Shown here: positions 12,630 to 23,454 of the stretch, piece by piece
Layout: each line of letters starts with the position of its first letter
Numbering within the stretch: position 1 is the first letter of the stretch
Assembly: GCF_964355755.1 (NCBI RefSeq)
Contig: NC_092670.1
Coordinates: 32,721,795-32,785,794, forward strand
Direction of reading: 5' to 3'
Length of the DNA: 64,000 nt
From: Antedon mediterranea
Lineage: Eukaryota; Echinodermata; Crinoidea; Comatulida; Antedonidae
The notes under the pieces: generated by a model
What the model was told of the DNA's origin: nothing
The model's database searches: none
Seen by the model: only the letters and a program-made list of their open reading frames with translations
Translations under genes and position numbers: made by a program

Positions 12630-13080
12630 CCCACAGATGTTTTTCCAATACACAGTAATTTCAGCGTTTATTTAAATGTAAAAACCGCAGAACTATAATT
12701 AATACATTGTCGAAACGATAAATACGAGGATTTATGTACGGTAGTCAACTAAAATTAGCACCCTGGGCATTACTTCCGATAGAGAAACTTGTCACAAAAT
12801 GAGTCTAAATTTTGGATTTTTACTCATTTAAACAAACCTAATTTGTGTTTTGTATATAACAAAGAGGAACAATTTTAAATATATTCTTTATCCACGCAGA
12901 AACGAAATATGTGTTCATGATTTATAGACCTATAAATAATATACTACTAAATACAGTAAACATTTGCGAGTTAATACTTTGTTAAAACTCTCAATGTCAT
13001 ATGCATAGTCGATTAAAGTACACGTAACATATATACACCACTATGACGTTTATATTTTTGAAATTATTAATTAATTAATA
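12630..13080. repeat. Dispersed ~450-bp repeat, copy 1
   Basis: The segment starting GGTCGTCCCCACAGATG recurs at 19485-19930 (through the segmental duplication) and, inverted and more diverged, at about 60640-61125, where it reads CATCTGTGGGCACGACC. The 60.6 kb copy is an independent insertion, so this is a mobile repeat family without visible coding capacity. Confidence 0.7.
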
Positions 13081-13129
13081 ATACAAACGTTGAGAAGCAA
13101 CTGTAAGTAATAAAGTTTATTTGTATATT

Positions 13130-13700
13130 ATGTGTCTATTTATTTATTCGGGTATAAAACTTACAAGTAGCAGCAAGGCTAAACAAGTTGCATTTACAAA
13201 ATTACTGTAAAATTTACTTACATAACAAAAGAAAAAGGATGTAATAAAGATGAAATAAAAAGTACAACAATATCACTCTGCCTCTTTGGCTCTATGAACT
13301 ACAGTATTGTTTAGCATATTAATTATTGTAGGGATGGGTGAATTTTTAAATCTTTCGGTTCTCGGTTTCTATTGTTGATATTTGACATTGCCATTGCTTC
13401 AGAGAGAACACGAGAAATACTACGGATAACTGAATTTGTCCGAGTTCGACAGCTTCTTGCCAAAAGTCAGTACTAGATTATCACGCCTGAGTGAAGGTAA
13501 ATTTAAAAATTCTAAAGCTAAATTGTAGGAGTTGTAATTAAGGCCAAGAAGAATTTTAGGGCCCTTTTTTTTTTAACCCTTTTAATAAGTTGGGTATGAA
13601 GTATGAAGCACCATGCCATATATACAGGGCAGGCGTACTCCAATATAGTGCGAAAGTAACTCAGATAAATACATTTCATATCGTCAACAGCCTACCCACA
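13130..13700 (-). mobile_element. Decayed non-LTR retrotransposon 3' end
   Basis: On the minus strand about 13380-13680 reads as a LINE reverse-transcriptase tail (TILEYACPVY, then KRVKKKGPKILLGLNY, LPSLRRDNL). The 3' end is an ATTTATTTATTCGG-type tail near 13135-13150. Copy 2 keeps only the last ~165 bp (19965-20131). Confidence 0.65.
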
Positions 13701-13884
13701 CCCACAGTAATAACGTTTATTTGTATATGTGTTTACACTCACAGTAAGAAATTTGTGATTCAAATTGCGACAAAAAATGGTTAATACGTATTTACAGTAT
13801 TGTTAATGTATTAAAATACATATCTAAAGGTTTTAAATTTATCCCCCACGACCCATAAATATTTATCTACTTGTGTTAAACCAA

Positions 13885-14260
13885 ATAATTTATACTGAGA
13901 CTGAGAGATTGGAATTTTCAAATATCAATGCATTTGTATTATCGTAGAAGGAGATAGGTAAATGCGTATCCTCAGATTATGTTCGTGTGTTTTTCAAGAT
14001 GGACATCCATTAGAAAATGTATACCACGATCGGAACACCCCTATTTGGGAAAATCGTTGAAACTAAATTCGTTTTAATTGGTAATAACTGATTATCTGAC
14101 TAAATTTAATTAGTAAACAGGTTTACATCAGGTGGTTAAAATCATTACCGAAAGCACGAAACAACTTTATATACCATCGAGTAAACATTCTAGAAGTAAC
14201 GCGCGATTTACCGAATTTTGCCTTTACGTAAATTTACATATAGATGGTACCGTACCGTAC
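13885..14260. repeat. Dispersed repeat, inverted relative to 59.8-60.2 kb
   Basis: CGCGATTTACCGAATTTTGC and CCTTTACGTAAATTTACATA at its right end are the reverse complement of 59784-59820. The body also matches inverted (ATACCACGATCGGAACACCC corresponds to the 59990 region). Only the terminus is present at 5697-5738. No coding region is seen. Confidence 0.7.
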
Positions 14261-14261
14261 G

Positions 14262-15237
14262 GTAAGGTTAATAGAACTAGTAGAAATAATCGGGAAAGTG
14301 GCAATACATTTCCATAATCACACATCGGTTAGAAAAAATATTTGCAATGCAAAATAAGAAGTAATAAGTCCAAAGAAACGAATTTAAATATTATTTACTT
14401 GGACTGTAGTCATAAAATGATATTAAGAGTTTTATGGTGCACAGTATATTGAAATGTAGGCGAACAAGAATGTATAGAAAACTATTTTTTAAAAAGGATT
14501 GCATAAAACACTTACATCAGTAAAAGGTAATACATTCAAGAATTGGTTTAAGAATAATTGTACTATCATTATTATTATAATTTAAAAATGGTTTTTAAAA
14601 AAGAAGAATATAAAAACATACATGAGAATGTTACATTAGTCAAAAGAAAGAATTTAAGTGATGGTATTGGATAATTCCATCCATTTTATGTTGAAATGAA
14701 ACTATTAAATTCTTTTTTTTTTAAACTTACCCATAACAGCAACTTGGTAATTGGATATTTTGCCAGATTAAACAAATTACAGGACTGGTATCTGGCGAAT
14801 CTTGTATAATGTAATGTATTCTGTTTATTTCTAATCTTCCGGTACGCAATTATTGCAGTTCACCATACAGTAATTATAAAGTCATAAATCATACATTTTA
14901 TTTAATCCATCAATCAATATGTGGCACATGTTAGTGAACATAAGTCGCATTTGTAGATTTGTAGAGACAGCCAAAAACAATAAAAAGGCTGAAAAAATAC
15001 ATTTTTTATTTTTTTTTACAGAAAATGATAGATGAAACAGTATTTATTTACATTACCTTGGTGTTTTTCTATTTTTAGACAAATAAGTAAATAAATATCA
15101 ACATTTTGTGTGGTATGTTGGTTAAAAGATGGTGTAAATTATGTATGATTTTCATTAAACCAATCATGTTTTATGCTTAAATTCAAAGTGATCTAGTGGG
15201 TTGATTTTAATGAAGATTTTGCATAATAATAGAACAA
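14262..15237. other. AT-rich spacer between the two segmental copies
   Basis: I see no gene, RNA or recognisable repeat in this stretch. Poly-A and poly-T tracts are common. Confidence 0.55.
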
Positions 15238-15984
15238 TAGTTAATTAAGGAAGGTGCGAAGTTTCATTGAAATACAACAATTAGAATACCCTTTTACTAA
15301 GGCGTAAACATAAACGCCCTGTTTATTTGTTTGCATTTGTCATTTCCTGTTACTTAAATTTAAAAGCATTTTTCTCAAAACACTGATTGTAGCAGCCAAA
15401 ACTTTAGACTGATATATCTCTGGAAGTACATGGTATCAAGATAATTTTTTCATTAATTTTCACTCTTACCGTCTACAGTAGTAACAATCCAACAAATGTA
15501 TATTATATCATTGTTCTATATAGATATATTTGTATAATAGCTTTGGTATAATTAAACTTGTGATTATATAATTGTTTAAAAGAGAAAGAATAAAATTGTT
15601 ATTGTTGATAACAACGGAATGTTATCAGTATCGGTGTAAAAATAATAGGTTGATGTTTGATGATTAACATTTACTTTAGATTTCTTGGTTTTTTTTAAAA
15701 CATTAATTTTGTAGGCGTTTGGCGTATTTATTTAAAGAAGTTGTTAAATTTCCAAAACGTAAAAATTTAAGTTTTTATAATTAACAACTTTAAAAAAAAA
15801 TATCTTCACTCAAAATCAATTTCAATTAACAATTTAAAAATAATAGATTAAAACAATACATAGAAATAAGAGTTTAATCAGATAAAACTTCCAAGAAAAT
15901 CAAATTAAAAGGCAGAAAAGACAAGAAATTCAAATTATGGACTTACGCTCTCAGATTAGACTGGCAGTGAATTTAAACACTTCC

Positions 15985-16806
15985 AATTTGATTTGATTTG
16001 ATTTGATTTATTTCGGCATCAGTACATAAAATATCACAGACATACAATTAAAATTAGCAAATATAAAAATACCAAAATAAAACAAGGATAACTCATAAAA
16101 GTCCTCTACGGACTTGTTTCCAATGAGGTCCTTTGAAAGAACAGCAAAAGACAAACAATGCAACATATAAAAATTACAAAAAAACAGCAAAAAGGACAAT
16201 CGAAAAAAGAAGAAGCGCTTATTAAATAGTTTCTAGAGCTAGAGAACGTTCCTGTAGATACTTTTTAACTTTACTTTTAAAACAACAAACAGTTTGTGAT
16301 TCCTTAATGTTAATTGGTAAATTATTCCATTCTTTAATAGCATTGTAAAAAAAGGTCACATGTGCCATTGGCTTGATAGTTGGGATTCTAAAATTAAAAT
16401 TGCATCCCCTAGTATTGTAATTATGACTGTATGAAATTCTAATAAAACGATTGCATAAATAAGGTGGACAACAATGATTATATATTTTAAAAACATGACA
16501 GACTCTAAGAATTTCGACACGGTCTTGGACTTTTAACATACCAACGTCGTTTAGCTGAGATTGACCAACATGAGATCGGGGACCTAACTCTTTTATAAAA
16601 CGAACCATTTTGTTTTGAGTCGTTTGTAATTTTGATTTTAAATTTTTATTTACCGTAGAAGACCATGAGCAAACCGAATAATCGAACATCGGTTGGATTA
16701 AAGCAAAACTAAGAATTTTGCGACAATGTGAATTAAGAAATGATGATTGGCGGTACAAAAATTTCAGTCTGCCGTTTGCTTTGTTTATAAACATAAAATT
16801 ATTAAT
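15985..16806 (-). mobile_element. Non-LTR retrotransposon 3' fragment, copy 2
   Basis: Near-identical paralogue of 7045-7880. The 190-codon frame is 16222-16794 and differs from copy 1 at only a few residues (for example MFDYS versus MFEFS). It duplicated with its flanks rather than by transposition. Confidence 0.85.
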
Positions 16807-18193
16807 CTTTTTCGATCTGGTTTTTTAAGTTGTTACTTTTCTTGAATGTAAGTAATTCCAAATAATTTAGCAACAATTTCGGATAATAAGGAACAACGGT
16901 GCATCAAGATACATCTTTAAAAATTTAAACGCAGTGGTGACCATGGTTACTGTGAGTATTGTATTGAACGGCAATAGTTGAATTTGTGACCTATTGTGCA
17001 TATTCTTAATCAAAGATGAAGAATTGGTTAAATTGATAGACTTGCAATAAAATTGTATGTTCTCATCAAATGGAATAATTTTAATTAAAATTGACATTAA
17101 ATAGTTCAATTATTCGTTCAAATATAAGAGAAAATCCCCCAAAAAACTTAGCTTCACGTGTATTTCATAGAATATAAAAATAAAAAAAATGAAATATTAT
17201 TATTTGAAAAATAGAATTATTTAACCGCGTTTAGGAATACAAGTTATATTATTTTAGTTTAAAAAAATCTGCCCATGACTACTAAACAATTAGCACTATA
17301 ACGATTTCCGTATACCTGAATTTGGCGTAGTCGCAAAAACTCTCAAAACGCTGATTGATTTGTAGGTGTGCGTGCTTGTTCGTTACTTCGATTGCTTCTC
17401 TGTCTTATACCGTGTCGTAAATATATAAATAGAGTTCGCAATTGACACGGAATTATGATTTTGACATGTTTTATTGTATGATTCCCTTTGATCATGGCTG
17501 TTTTCTCATTATTGATAATTCGAAATACCAATGTATTATTCTGATGAGATTACGCACTACAGTACGAAGATGATTTTTCAAAATCATTCAACCGCATTTA
17601 AACGTGAGACAATTACGTTTTATGAAATATGACTTCTTATTTTTATGAGCGCATGCGCTGCGTAAACGTTGTTTTCATTGTGCTTCTGTCAAATTGAGAA
17701 ACAATATGTGATGTTTATTGTACATTGTTGTCTTTATTTCATTCAAGTAAACAATGGTGAAATTGACAACTATTCATAATAATAACAAAGAAAAAATATA
17801 CACAGTATAACAAAAACAATCAAGTTACCAATTTAGAAAAAAACAAAAAAACAATACTGTTGAGCAGCTACTGGGGTCTTACGCTAGGCAAATGTAAAAA
17901 ATAAGGTGGACACGAGTCGACCTTTCCAAAATTCAGTACAATATTCTGCTGGCATTTACTTTAGTGGCACACACCTTTCGGTGTAGTCTGGGTTCCAGAC
18001 GGAGTTTTGATTTAATTTATTAAAAAGATAAATATTTTGGCACATGTGGCATTTCATACGTATACTACTTGAGCTTGTATTTTCAGACAAAATTGAATCG
18101 TCGACTGATTGACAGACTTGGGGCCAGTCTACTTTCGGCGTTGCGTCCATACAATGAACAACAAAATATACAAAGTAGGCTATAAAAGGAAAA

Positions 18194-18233
<40 letters not shown>

Positions 18234-18824
18234 CAGTAGGCCTATTCACAAACCATTTCGCACGTACAGTAAATATGGTATAATAACCCATAGCTGTTTA
18301 TTTTTTAATTTTAATGTCAATCAATGAGAAATAAATATGTAAAGAAAACAAGATAAATCGCAGTAATTAACCTTGGATACTGTGATTAATTTTATTGAAC
18401 GTCAATCTTCTGTTGTGTGTACAAATTATTAATTAAAGATAACGTATAGATTACATTTTATCAAATTTCATAATAATTGTATGTTAGTTAAATTGACATG
18501 ATTGTATATTTCATTTATTCATTCATATAAAATTTACACTTAATAATATGTATATTAATAAATCTAGTTCAAACTAGAACGAGCGAAATGCATAGACCAA
18601 GAAATCTGATTTGGAGATGCATGAGAGGAGGTGACAGTAGGCTTATTCACAAACCATTTCGCACGTACAGTAAATATGGTATAATAACCCATACCTGTTT
18701 ATTTTTTAATTTTAATGTCAATCTTTGTTTGTTTAGTAGTTACGGTATAAAGTTTCTTCTCGCCAACAGTTGTTATAAGTACTAACGACATAAAATAAAT
18801 TCAACAATAACACACAATACACAC

Positions 18825-19105
18825 ATCACAAAACTCCGGAGTTTACACACATCACACAAGGCCGGAGTTTACACACACCACAAAACCGCGGAGTTTACAC
18901 ACACCACAAAACCCCGGAGTTTACACACACCACAAAACACCGGAGTTTACACACGCCACAAAAACCCGGAGTTTACACACACCACAAAACCCCGGAGTTT
19001 ACAAACACCACAAAACCCTGCAGTTTACACACACCACAAAACTCCGGAGTTTACACACACCACAAAACTCCGGAGTTTACACACACCACAAAACCCCGGT
19101 GTATG
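18825..19105. repeat. 26-bp minisatellite, duplicate copy
   Basis: About 10-11 copies of the CCGGAGTTTACACACACCAC unit, homologous to 11913-12245 but with different unit variants and copy number. Confidence 0.95.
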
Positions 19106-19145
19106 TAAACTGATTTAGCAATGTGTGAGAGAAAGTTAAGATTAC

Positions 19146-19350
19146 CTGTCAACTTTCCATCTATAACTTCGCATTCTACATAGAATGGTTCAACACCTCG
19201 CTTAATTCCATCCGGATCAACAAGTAATGGACCGTTGTAACGTTTTACATCGAAAATAAGATGTTGGCAAGTTTGTGGAACATATGAGGTGTTTGCCCTT
19301 AAAGCCAGATGGAGGCATACCAGAACTGTGGGAAAGTGTACTATATACAT
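19146..19350 (-). pseudogene. Orphan exon 1 of the duplicated contactin-associated-like gene
   Basis: The 205-nt exon is the same length as 12285-12489 and retains the start codon, the signal peptide (MYIVHFPTVLVCLHLALRA), the CQHLIFD and PDGIKRGVEPFYVEC motifs, and the GTAA donor. Exons 2-5 are absent downstream: beyond the donor comes only the minisatellite and then unrelated duplicated sequence. It cannot make the full protein unless it splices to a distant acceptor. Confidence 0.8.
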
Positions 19351-20275
19351 AGCTATGAAAGACAGAGGAGTAAGAATGGAATAATTATGTTTATCAACAA
19401 AATTGGAACTTTTAACAACGTGTCATATGACGCGCTTCTAAGACCAATATCACATATGCTGCATTTTGAAAACTAAATGGTCGTCCCCACAGATGTTTCT
19501 CGAATACACAGTATTTTCAGCGTTTATTTAAATGTGCATACCGCAGGACTATAATTAATACGTTGTCGAAATAGACACGATGATTTATGTAGTCAACTAA
19601 AATTATTACCCTGGGAATTACTTCCGATAGAGAAACTTGTCACAAAATGAGTCTAAATTTTTGATTTTTACTCATTTAAACAAACCTAATTTGTGTTTTG
19701 TATATAACAAAGAGGAACAATTTTTAAATATATTCTTTATCCACGCAGTAACGATATATGTGTTCATGTTTTATATGCCTATAAATAATATATTACTAAA
19801 TACAGTAAACATTTGCGATTTAATACTTTGTTAAAACTGTCACTGTCATAGTCGATTAAAGTATTTAAGTAAACGTAACGATACACCACTGTGACGTTAT
19901 TAATTAATACCAACGTTGAGAAGCAACTGTCAGTAATAAAGTTTATTTGTATATTATGTGTTTAATTATTTATTCAGGTATAAAACTTACAACAAGTAGC
20001 CGCAAGGCTAAAACGTTGCATTTACAAAATTACTGTACAATTTACTTACATAACAAACAAAAAAGATGTAATAAAGATGAAATAAAAGTACAACAATATC
20101 ACTCTATCTCTTTGGCTTTATGAACTACAGTATTATATATATCATATCATCATATGTAGTTTATTTTAATGTTTATAGTATTCTGGATGTTCTTACATTT
20201 TAAAATTTTGAAAATGTAGTCATATTATTTCCATTTCTTGAATCTCTTTCCATAAACAGGGACAAGTGCAAGCAT

Positions 20276-20435
20276 AAAGTTCTGTCTACACTATTTAACT
20301 AGTTTGACAAAATGTGATGTACTCAAATATAGTAGTAATATGCTAAAATATGGCAGTGATATGACATCATCATGTCCATATTGGGCACATCACATTTTTT
20401 TGTCACATAACGTTTGATAGTGCAGATAGAGCTTA
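20276..20435. mobile_element. Short hairpin MITE, copy 1
   Basis: TCTGTCTACACTATTTAACT at the left and TTGATAGTGCAGATAGAGCT at the right are inverted. The interior has paired ATGTGATG...CATCACAT segments. A related copy is at 44955-45115. The size and symmetry fit a non-autonomous DNA transposon. Confidence 0.75.
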
Positions 20436-21741
20436 ATCAACAGAAGAAAATATAGATGTCTGCTGGCAAGGTAAATTGGCCATTGTCATAAGTTAGGAGG
20501 CCTATACTAGCACTTTTGCTTTTTGTTTCTAGTTTGAAAAGGGTACATGAAAATAGCTTGTCTAAGTGTTTTTTTTATACGATGTAATAAATAATAATAA
20601 TTACAATGTAATTAATGTATCTTTTATTGTGATATAACTTTAAACAATATGTATAATTGTATTTCTATTAAATTATGTTGAATATTTTATCGTTAAAGTT
20701 TAATGCAAATGGTCTACCGCTTACAGAATGTAACCTCATCATATTCATAACATGGTTAGTTCATTTGTGTTTATATTTTTATACATGAATATATCTGAAA
20801 TCGAAACACCAATACGAAAATGGTTTGAGATTTGAAAAAAAATATTATATAATTTGTTAGTGCTATAATTTCACGAAAGCCACAATAAAACAAATGTTAC
20901 GGAATGTAGCCGAATTTTATTCACCTGGTATGACTCTACCTCGTACAACCAATATAGGTTTATATTATGTTTTACTTAATTTGTGCTAGACTAGATAATG
21001 ATGAGTCTAAAATCAATACACCAATACAACAATTGTTTGAGATTTGAAATTGTATGACATAATTTGTTATTCAATTCAATTCAAAGACAAAAGACAAAGA
21101 CAAAATGTATAAATAATCATGTTAAAAAAACAGTATCGCTTTTTGATGATGAACAACTCTAAAATGTATATAGGAAATGTTTTTTTTATTTATTTTGTAT
21201 CTATTATGTTGTGTTTATTGTTTTATGTTTTTTATGTAAAAGGGTCCTGCGAAAACAGAAGTGTAAACTTCTCTATGCAGGATCCTTGCCATCATTTATG
21301 CTATGAAACTGTATTATAAACGATGAGTAAATTCAATTTCTTTATTGCTGCAAATGCCATCAAGGGCTAATATCCGCTTAAACATACTACATCATACAAA
21401 CATAATTATACATAGGCCTATTTACATTTAAAATTTAAACACATACATTTTAGTCATTACTACTGTAGTAGTTATTATTATTTTTAATTATTGTAATTAT
21501 TATTAGTCATTTTATAAAGGTTAATATTAAATCTCATTATAAACGAATCAATACGGCAATAAACCAATTTTGAAGCTTTTGCTTTGTTTTTTATAATAGT
21601 GCTGTCATTTAACAGTAGGTCTTTCTTCGATAACCGAACAAGACAAGATTAGATATACATGATTGTTGAAACCGGTCATAAATAAATTAGCAGTACCTAT
21701 TTATTTGAGAAAGAATTGGATATGAAATTTAAAAGAAATTT
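20436..21741. other. AT-rich spacer, no gene seen
   Basis: It contains only short open frames. One of 66 codons (21119-21319) has a hydrophobic stretch (FFIYFVSIMLCLLFYVFYV), but no homologue or splice context is visible. Confidence 0.5.
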
Positions 21742-22275
21742 AAAATGAGTTACCAACGACGCAAAAGAAATGTAAAATGAGTTACCAGCGACGCAAAAGA
21801 AATGTAAAATGAGTTACCAACGACGCAAAAGAAATGTAAAATGAGTTACCAACGACGCAAAAGAAATGTAAAATGATTTACCAACGACGCAAAAGAAATG
21901 TAAAATGAGTTACCAACGACGCAAAAGAAATGTAAAATGAGTTACCAACGACGCAAAAGAAATGTAAAATGAGTTACCAACGACGCAAAAGAAATGTAAA
22001 ATGAGTTACCAACGACGCAAAAGAAATGTAAAATGATTTACCAACGACGCAAAAGAAATGTAAAATGAGTTACCAACGACGCAAAAGAAATGTAAAATGA
22101 GTTACCAACGACGCAAAAGAAATGTAAAATGAGTTACCAACGACGCAAAAGAAATGTAAAATGAGTTACCAACGACGCAAAAGAAATGTAAAATGATTTA
22201 CCAGCGACGCAAAAGAAATGTAAAATGAGTTACCAACGACGCAAAAGAAATGTAAAATGAGTTACCAATGACGCA
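21742..22275. repeat. 32-bp minisatellite with five-unit higher-order period
   Basis: Seventeen copies of GAGTTACCAACGACGCAAAA plus 12 further bases. A GATTTACC variant replaces GAGTTACC at 21875, 22035 and 22195, exactly 160 bp apart, so the array evolved by duplication of a five-unit block. It abuts a LamG pseudogene. Confidence 0.97.
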
Positions 22276-22294
22276 AAAGAAATGTATCGAAATG

Positions 22295-22790
22295 TACAGT
22301 TATCGTCCTGGAATGCAAATTAAACTAGGACACAATTTACTATTAGCTTTTGGTTTCATGCACTTGGTGGATATAATGGTATCAGCATTGAGCAAACGGT
22401 GGAGCAAACTGTCTTTAGCAATCACGATGGCGTATTTTCACATCAACGAAACACGACAACGGACAGATATACCACACAATTTCTGGGGAAATATTTCACT
22501 CCAAAATATGTGAAAGTCGTGTCGAATACTTCGCTTAATGGCACCACGTAGTAATGACGTATGATGGTAAAACGTTTTTATTTTACGTAAATGGAGAGGT
22601 ACCAGAAACATGCGTGGATTGCTGTATAGGGAGTTGTCCAATTTCTCAAACGAACATCTACGTCGGACAGTGCTCGGTTCAGTGTACCGAACGCCAGCAG
22701 TTTCATGGACAAATAGACGAATTGAGAATATTCAATGTGTCCTTATTTAGAATTGAAGTTAATAACTTACATCAAAAAGATCATCAATGA
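22295..22790 (+). pseudogene. LamG-family relic (frameshifted)
   Basis: Pieces of a LamG domain occur in different frames. About 22310-22545 reads FTISFWFHALGGYNG... after a one-base slip. 22542-22790 reads WHHVVMTYDGKTFLFYVNGE ... NIYVGQ ... GQIDELRIFNVS. There is no leader exon, and the upstream part is replaced by the 32-bp minisatellite. Its cysteine pattern (CVDCCIGSC) is closer to the 2.0 kb gene than to the array genes, indicating an older lineage. A further scrap of the same subtype lies at 44.6 kb. Confidence 0.75.
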
Positions 22791-23454
22791 ATATGTTTAA
22801 TTAATTTGAATTAATTAATGTTTAATTTAATTAAAACTGTTTTTAAAGAATTATTTTTAATGTATGTAATATTTTTTGCCAAGTTGAAAACAAGAAAAAA
22901 AAAAATAAAAATTCGGCGTATTCGGTTATGTTTGAAATTTTTAAATACAAGAAATTTAAGCTAATTTTCTAGTCATAAAAAGATAACAAACTTATTCTTA
23001 TACTTATACTATAAGTCAAACGTCAACATTGGTATATTACAATAATATTGAAATGAATTTGACTAAAGAAAACAGAAACAAAGACAACAAAAAATATGTC
23101 AGCGGTAGGACTATGCTCCTATTATCACAAACAATATCATTGATCGATTTCTTGTTATCAAATCTGAATCTTGGTAATAAAGAAACTACTTCTTACAATG
23201 GAATATGATTAAGCCAGCCAATTAGAAGTGATACTCGGAAATTTGTTTAATATAAATGGCATGGACCTAATGTTTAACAATACGAAGAGCTGTCATTAGT
23301 TATTCAGACAAGTTTATGAAGTGGTCGTAAACAATTGATCACCTAAATAACTAATATCTTAAGCTTCATTCACACTTGTTTTGTTTCCGAAAATCATATT
23401 TATATTACACAGAATTGAACGGCGCCTGCTTATGTGAATATCACTGTAGATTAA
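22791..23454. other. AT-rich spacer upstream of the array
   Basis: Nothing coding is recognised. The promoter block found upstream of the other members is not seen here. Confidence 0.5.

Larger units (their letters stand above)
6301..13290. repeat. Segmental duplication, copy 1
   Basis: 6301 to about 9720 matches 15238 to about 18637 almost base for base (LINE fragment, TA run and flanks included). 11913-13290 matches about 18825-20133. The part between, 9720-11912, holds exons 2-5 of the contactin-associated-like gene and is absent from copy 2. The left edge coincides with the AATAGAATAG tail of the LINE fragment. Confidence 0.88.
15238..20133. repeat. Segmental duplication, copy 2 (internally deleted)
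   Basis: It matches 6301-13290 in the same orientation but lacks the equivalent of about 9720-11912. It ends at 20133 within the LINE 3' end. A short inner piece (18635-18720, GGCTTATTCACAAACCATTT) repeats 18239-18320, as if the rejoining used that sequence. Confidence 0.88.

Noticed and set aside
18109-18327. Frame containing IYIYIYIY near the TA run
   Set aside because: Simple-repeat translation; no counterpart in the paralogous region at 9.3 kb.
21742-22275. Possible CRISPR-like array (regular 32-bp repeats)
   Set aside because: The units are contiguous, with no unique spacers, in a eukaryotic intergenic region; it is a minisatellite.
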